Source: Paenibacillus rubinfantis
GTDB taxonomy: Bacteria; Bacillota; Bacilli; Paenibacillales; Paenibacillaceae
NCBI RefSeq assembly: GCF_001486505.1
Contig: NZ_LN909066.1
Coordinates: forward strand, 385,795 to 449,794
Length of the DNA stretch: 64,000 bases
Reading direction: 5' to 3'
The notes under the pieces are model-generated. The model was given only the letters and a program-made list of their open reading frames with translations, did no database searches and had not been told where the DNA came from. Position numbers and translations under genes: made by a program. Shown here in pieces: positions 60,299 through 64,000 of the stretch. The stretch's first letter is position 1; the number at the start of each line of letters is the position of its first letter.

Positions 60299-61928
60299 TT
60301 ACCTTTTCGTATAAGATCGGCGTTGCCCGGCCTGCGTCCCTGCCGTCAAACTGCGGACAGCTTGCGCGATCCGGCCGGCTTCCAGTTCCTCCAGCCGGAT
60401 GTACTGCGCTCCAAGAGCTTCCGCCAGCTTACGGGCATAACCTAGCCGAACAACCCCCTGCTCCGTATCAATCACCATCGTCTGAATCCCCTCGGTTGCC
60501 AAACGACTGCCCGCAGCTTGGATCTCCGGCCACGGATCGAGCCCCGAAGCGGTCCCGACATTCACTTTGCCATCTGTAAGTAAGATCATCGCCGGTACTA
60601 GCCCGCTTCCTTTATACAGCAGCGTCCGCAGCGTAGCCTCGCCTTTCTCCAGTCCGGCTACCAACGGGGTTCTTCCGCCGACGGGCATCGCCTTCAACCG
60701 GCGCTCGGCCAGCTCGACGCTGCGTGTAATATCGAGCAGCAGCTCCGCCCCGCGGTCGCGAAAGGCCACCAGGCCAACGCTGTCGCGCTGCCGGTAAGCA
60801 TCGCGCAGCAGCGAGAGCACCGCCCCCTTGACCGCCTTCATCCGCTTGGCGGCATTCATCGAACCGCTGGCGTCAACGACGAAAAGCAACGCCGTTCCTG
60901 TGCGGCTCTCTCGCACTTTGACGCGCAAATCGCTGTACTCGACAAGAACGGTTGGACGTGGTCTTCCCTCGCCTTCCCCTCTATCCGCCGCGAGCTGCCG
61001 GCGCGCCTTTTGATAGGGCGCTGCCGCCCGCAGCGTGGCGTCAAGGGCCAGATCAACGACCGCTCCGCGCGGTGCCTCCGCACGAATATAACGTCCGCCC
61101 CGGCTGCTTTCGCTCGCCGGGTTGCGTTTGCCCGCCTTGGCCTGGTGGGACCGGCTGCGCGGCGGAGCAAAAGCAAGGCGTTGGACCTCAAAGCCCCGGC
61201 CCACCGCCTCAACAACAGCGCGCGCGGCAGCCGCAGCTTCGCCCGGCTCGCGCTCCTCGCCGGTGGCCGAGGCGCGCCTGCGCAAGCCGCGCTTCAAGCG
61301 CCTGCGATTCCGCGGCGAAGGCGCGAACAAACCCGCCCGGATCGCGCTCGAAGGCGAGCCTGCGGCGGACGATTTCCGCCCGTTCGGCCGGATCCGATAG
61401 CGCCCGAACGGACACATAGATCCCCCAGCGATCCAGCAAAGTGGAAGGGATCGCTCCTTCTTCCGGGTTCATCGTTGCAAACAACATAAACGAGGAGGGA
61501 ACCCAGCGTGGCAGTTCTCCCCCTCCCTCTCCCTCTGCAGAATCATATCCACCTTGCTCAGCAGTTGACAAAATCCCTCGCAAGGTGCTTTCGCGCATCA
61601 GATTCGCTTCGTGAATCGTGAGCCAATGGCCGTCCGCTTCGTGAAGCAGCCCCGGAGCAAGCCGCCGCTCACCGAGGCGGATGGCCGCGGCTGTATCGAT
61701 TCCGCCATACAGCCGCTCCTCGTCGACATGTAGTGGAACCGCCATCCGTCGGCGATCCGGCAACAGGTCGGCTAAACCGCGAATCAGCGTCGTCTTAGCT
61801 GTCCCGGGCTCCCCGACCAACAGCACCCCCGTCAGCCCAGGATTGACGGCGTGCAGCAGCAAGGCCTGTTTGGCTTGCTCCTGACCCACCACTGCGCAAA
61901 AGGGATAAACAAAAGCTTCAGACTGCAT
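60299..61928 (-). pseudogene. chlD: Chelatase AAA-VWA subunit (ChlD-like), frameshifted and internally shortened
   Basis: The N-terminal frame (from 61928) is an AAA domain: Walker A GEPGTAKT at 39-46, then TIHEANLMRESTLRGILSTA, where a His replaces the Walker B Asp, and LFATMNPEEGAIPSTLLDRW. It runs out in GARAGRSCGC at 61209. The VWA domain is in another frame and begins to make sense near GEEREPGEAAAAARAVVEAV at about 61265. It then carries the MIDAS motif VVDASGSMN and GGRTPLVAGL. The usual lid with its arginine-rich sensor-2 and most of the linker are missing, so more than a one-base slip separates the frames. The intact family length is 620-680 residues. Confidence 0.8.
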
Positions 61929-62856
61929 TCGCGGCCTCCGTCATCAACTCGTCAAGCAGCTGCTTCATCGTCTCCGCCTGAAATTCTCCATCCTCAAACG
62001 GCCGCTTGCGCATCCGATGCGGCATAACCAGCAGGGCCGCCTCCACCATATCCTCTGGCCGAACCCGGGTACGCCCTTCCCAGGCAGCAAGTGCCATGGC
62101 GGTTTTCATCAGGGTGATGTCCGCGCGATGACCGTCCACCCCCAGGCGAATCCCCACTTTGGCGGTCCATTCCAGAAGTTCGTCGGTCGGTTCGATTGAC
62201 GCGAGTCGCTCGCGGGCGCTTATAATCCGTTCATAAAGCTGCTGCTGTTCCCGTTCGTACCCGCGGCGAAAGGCTGCCGGGTCCGCATCAAAGGCCAGGC
62301 GACGCTTGACGACCTCCATCCGATCCGCCACCTCCCGTTCTCCGGTCACTTCCACGGAAAGAGCAAAACGGTCCAGCAGTTGGGGTCTGAGCTCCCCTTC
62401 CTCCGGATTCATCGTACCGATGAGAATAAAACGAGCGGAGTGCGAATGCGATACCCCCTCCCGCTCCACGGTGTTCACGCCCATCGCAGCCGCATCCAGC
62501 AGCGCATCCACAATTGCATCATCCAGCAAATTGATCTCGTCGACGTACAGAATTTGACCGTCCGCCGCCGCCAGCAGCCCCGGTTCAAACCGCTTCTCCC
62601 CTTCTCGGATGGCGTGTTCGATATCCAGCGTGCCAACCACGCGGTCCTCGGTAGCGCTCACCGGAAGGTTCACGACCCGAAGCCCTGGCATCAGATCGGC
62701 AAGGGCGCGGACCGCCGTCGATTTGGCGGTACCTTTTTCCCCGCGGATCAACATCCCGCCAAGCCGCGGCTCAACGAGGTTTAGGAGCAGTCCTTTTTTC
62801 ATCGCCTCCTGCCCAACAATCGCCGCAAACGGATAGATCTCCGGTTTCCCGTTCAT
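61918..62856 (-). CDS. chlI: Chelatase AAA subunit I (ChlI/BchI-like)
   Basis: The product is 312 residues. Walker A is GEKGTAKST at 39-47, Walker B is ILYVDEINLLDDA, and MNPEEGELRPQLLDRFALSV follows, as in ChlI/BchI. The lid has GVDGHRADITLMKTAMALAA (sensor 2, arginine region). It hydrolyses ATP to drive metal insertion by CobN or a similar large subunit. It differs from the next gene, whose Walker B is degenerate and lid missing. It overlaps the ABC ATPase gene by four bases and the next AAA gene by eleven, so translation is coupled along the operon. Confidence 0.93.
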   Translation of the reverse strand: MNGKPEIYPFAAIVGQEAMKKGLLLNLVEPRLGGMLIRGEKGTAKSTAVRALADLMPGLRVVNLPVSATEDRVVGTLDIEHAIREGEKRFEPGLLAAADGQILYVDEINLLDDAIVDALLDAAAMGVNTVEREGVSHSHSARFILIGTMNPEEGELRPQLLDRFALSVEVTGEREVADRMEVVKRRLAFDADPAAFRRGYEREQQQLYERIISARERLASIEPTDELLEWTAKVGIRLGVDGHRADITLMKTAMALAAWEGRTRVRPEDMVEAALLVMPHRMRKRPFEDGEFQAETMKQLLDELMTEAANAV

Positions 62857-63683
62857 CCTAATCCTCTCCTATATCTTCGATTTTCGATGTTTCCTTCCTG
62901 ATCCAGCAGTCCCGTAACCAAGCAGCTTAAGCGAGCGGTTTCCGGGTCCTGCGTGATTTGTCCTTTTACCCCAAACACTTCACCCAGCGTTTGCTCGGTT
63001 AGCGTATCCGCCGGTTTTCCGCTCACATATACCTCCCCCTGGCTCAAAACCAGGATTTCGTCGGAAAAGGCAGCCGCATGATTCATATCGTGCAGCACCA
63101 TCAGGATGGTGATGCCGTGCTTTTGGTTCAGTTCGGAAACGAGCTCCATGATCTCCCATTGATGGCTGACATCCAAATACGTGGTGGGCTCGTCAAGCAG
63201 CAACAGACGCGGCTGTTGCGCCAGCGCCAGAGCGATCCACGCCCGCTGACGTTCTCCCCCCGACAAGGCGGACAGCTTGCGATCCGCCAGCGATAAGGCT
63301 CCTGTCTGGGCCAAAGCCCAGTCAATGATCTCCTCATCCTCCCGGCGAAGGCCGGCCCAGGCCGGTTTATGAGGAAAGCGTCCATAGCCGACCAAGGTGC
63401 GCACCGTCAAGTCCGGCTGCTTCTCCTGGCTTTGCTGTAGCATGGACAAATATCTGGCCAGGCCGCGTCGGGAATAGCTGGCGAGGGGCCGATCGTCCAG
63501 CAGGATCGTGCCGCGGACCGGCTTCAGCTGTCCGGCGATCGCTTTCAGTAAGGTGCTTTTTCCGCAACCGTTGGGACCGATGATGCTATAGATTTTGCCC
63601 TTCTCCGCCTTCCAGCTGATCCGCTCGATCACCGGGCGGTGGTTGTATTTGACAGCGAGGTTATCCAGCGCCAACGCGGTCAT
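62853..63683 (-). CDS. ABC transporter ATP-binding protein (FecE/FhuC/BtuD type)
   Basis: The 276-residue protein has Walker A GPNGCGKST at 36-44, the ABC signature LSGGERQR at 140-147, Walker B LLLLDEP and the H-loop VLHDMNHA. The pattern after Walker A, LLKAIAGQLKPVRGTILLDD, and the Q-loop MLQQSQ fit importers of iron-siderophores or cobalamin. In this operon a cobalamin/corrinoid or cobalt-chelate substrate is the natural guess but is not proven. Its stop overlaps chlI (ATGA) and its start overlaps the FecCD permease gene. Confidence 0.92.
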   Translation of the reverse strand: MTALALDNLAVKYNHRPVIERISWKAEKGKIYSIIGPNGCGKSTLLKAIAGQLKPVRGTILLDDRPLASYSRRGLARYLSMLQQSQEKQPDLTVRTLVGYGRFPHKPAWAGLRREDEEIIDWALAQTGALSLADRKLSALSGGERQRAWIALALAQQPRLLLLDEPTTYLDVSHQWEIMELVSELNQKHGITILMVLHDMNHAAAFSDEILVLSQGEVYVSGKPADTLTEQTLGEVFGVKGQITQDPETARLSCLVTGLLDQEGNIENRRYRRGLG

Positions 63684-64000
63684 TCGCCTTCCCTCCTTAA
63701 TAAATACAGAAAAAACGGCGCCCCGAAAGCGCCCAGAATGATGCCGACCGGAAGCTCAATGGGTGCAAACAGCAAGCGGGCCAGCGTATCACAGACGGTC
63801 ACCACGGCCACGCCAAGCAGGGCGGAAGCGGGCAGCAGCAAACGGTGGTCACTGCCAATGAGCAACCGGGCACAATGGGGGACAATCAGTCCCACAAAGC
63901 CCAGTAATCCCACGACGCTCACCGCGCTGGCAGCCAAAAGCGTGGCTACGGCCGTTAACATGAGGCGCGTGGCCTCCACCCTCACCCCAAGGCCACGCGC
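63680..64000 (-). CDS. FecCD/BtuC-type ABC permease, C-terminal part (cut by window edge)
   Basis: Visible are about 106 C-terminal residues: ARGLGVRVEATRLMLTAVAT, then SVVGLLGFVGLIVPHCARLL with the family-typical G-F-V-G-L-I-V-P-H motif. CDTLARLLFAPIELPVGIIL and AFGAPFFLYLLRR follow. This is the closing half of a ten-helix FecCD/BtuC permease for siderophore or vitamin B12 uptake. The rest of the gene and any substrate-binding lipoprotein lie outside the window. The gene is upstream in the same operon as the ATPase, chlI, chlD and cobN, and overlaps the ATPase by four bases. Confidence 0.9.
   Translation of the reverse strand, partial: ARGLGVRVEATRLMLTAVATLLAASAVSVVGLLGFVGLIVPHCARLLIGSDHRLLLPASALLGVAVVTVCDTLARLLFAPIELPVGIILGAFGAPFFLYLLRREGE

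Noticed and set aside
60952..61489. Overlapping plus-strand ORFs of 100-160 codons opposite chlD
   Set aside because: They are arginine- and proline-rich shadows of GC-rich coding DNA, with no motif or ribosome site.

Overview
The window looks like chromosomal DNA from a Paenibacillus-type Firmicute (Paenibacillaceae). The reasons are a GC content in the fifties, strong AGGAGG-type ribosome sites, frequent TTG/GTG starts, YesM/YesN-style two-component genes beside LplABC-like sugar transporters, a very large SLH-anchored secreted protein, a GH16 glucanase with a ricin-type lectin tail, and repeat-rich intergenic elements. There are no rRNA or tRNA genes, no insertion sequences and no CRISPR array. 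The family assignment is inference from gene content, not from a marker gene.

Layout. (1) 1-10 kb: small housekeeping and accessory genes, mostly minus strand: GNAT acetyltransferases, a NUDIX hydrolase with a VanZ tail fragment behind it, a P-loop kinase-like protein, a DinB-fold protein, an Imm-5-like immunity protein, a pentapeptide-repeat protein and a nucleotidyltransferase. The plus-strand GH16 glucanase (5.0-6.3 kb) has a promoter and a CcpA/LacI-type operator. (2) 10.1-15.4 kb: a three-gene minus-strand cassette of a TerB_N/TerB_C protein, a BrxD-like (DUF2791) ATPase and an Lhr/BrxHI-like helicase. It resembles a detached part of a BREX/Ter defence or DNA-processing system. The helicase is frameshifted by a perfect 37-bp tandem duplication. 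(3) 15.5-24.2 kb: M50-like membrane protease, lipoprotein, VOC protein, HD phosphohydrolase and glutamate racemase (murI), then two Gfo/Idh/MocA oxidoreductases and an FAD oxidoreductase.

(4) 24.3-38.8 kb: a minus-strand carbohydrate module. Two permeases, a lipoprotein binding protein and a 1576-aa SLH-anchored glycosyl-hydrolase-like-10 protein form one operon. A second operon upstream encodes a binding lipoprotein, a YesM-like kinase and a YesN-like regulator. The two are separated by 1.2 kb of repeats (heptamer array, 239-bp direct repeats, 45-bp degenerate tandem repeats). (5) 38.9-42.2 kb: a GyrI-like remnant, a DinB protein and a secreted plus-strand glycosidase-like protein with an operator-like dyad. 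(6) 42.2-55.3 kb: an eleven-gene minus-strand catabolic operon. It comprises a nucleotide-sugar-epimerase-like SDR, a DapA-like aldolase, a heparinase II/III-type lyase, an ABC sugar importer, a Gfo/Idh oxidoreductase, a sugar-phosphate-isomerase-like TIM barrel, an unusual regulator, a dihydroorotate-dehydrogenase-like protein and a second DapA-like aldolase. The set suggests uptake and breakdown of a uronate-containing glycan by a route I cannot name. (7) 55.4-64 kb: a repeat element that interrupts an acetyltransferase fragment, a GNAT gene, and a minus-strand metal-chelatase operon (FecCD permease, ABC ATPase, chlI, a broken chlD-like gene, cobN) ending in a clear terminator.

Several genes are broken: the helicase, chlD, the VanZ tail, the GyrI-like ORF, an AAC(6')-like fragment and a small ORF pair near 19.5 kb. 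The helicase and chlD breaks lie in very GC-rich sequence, so assembly error must be excluded before biology is inferred.
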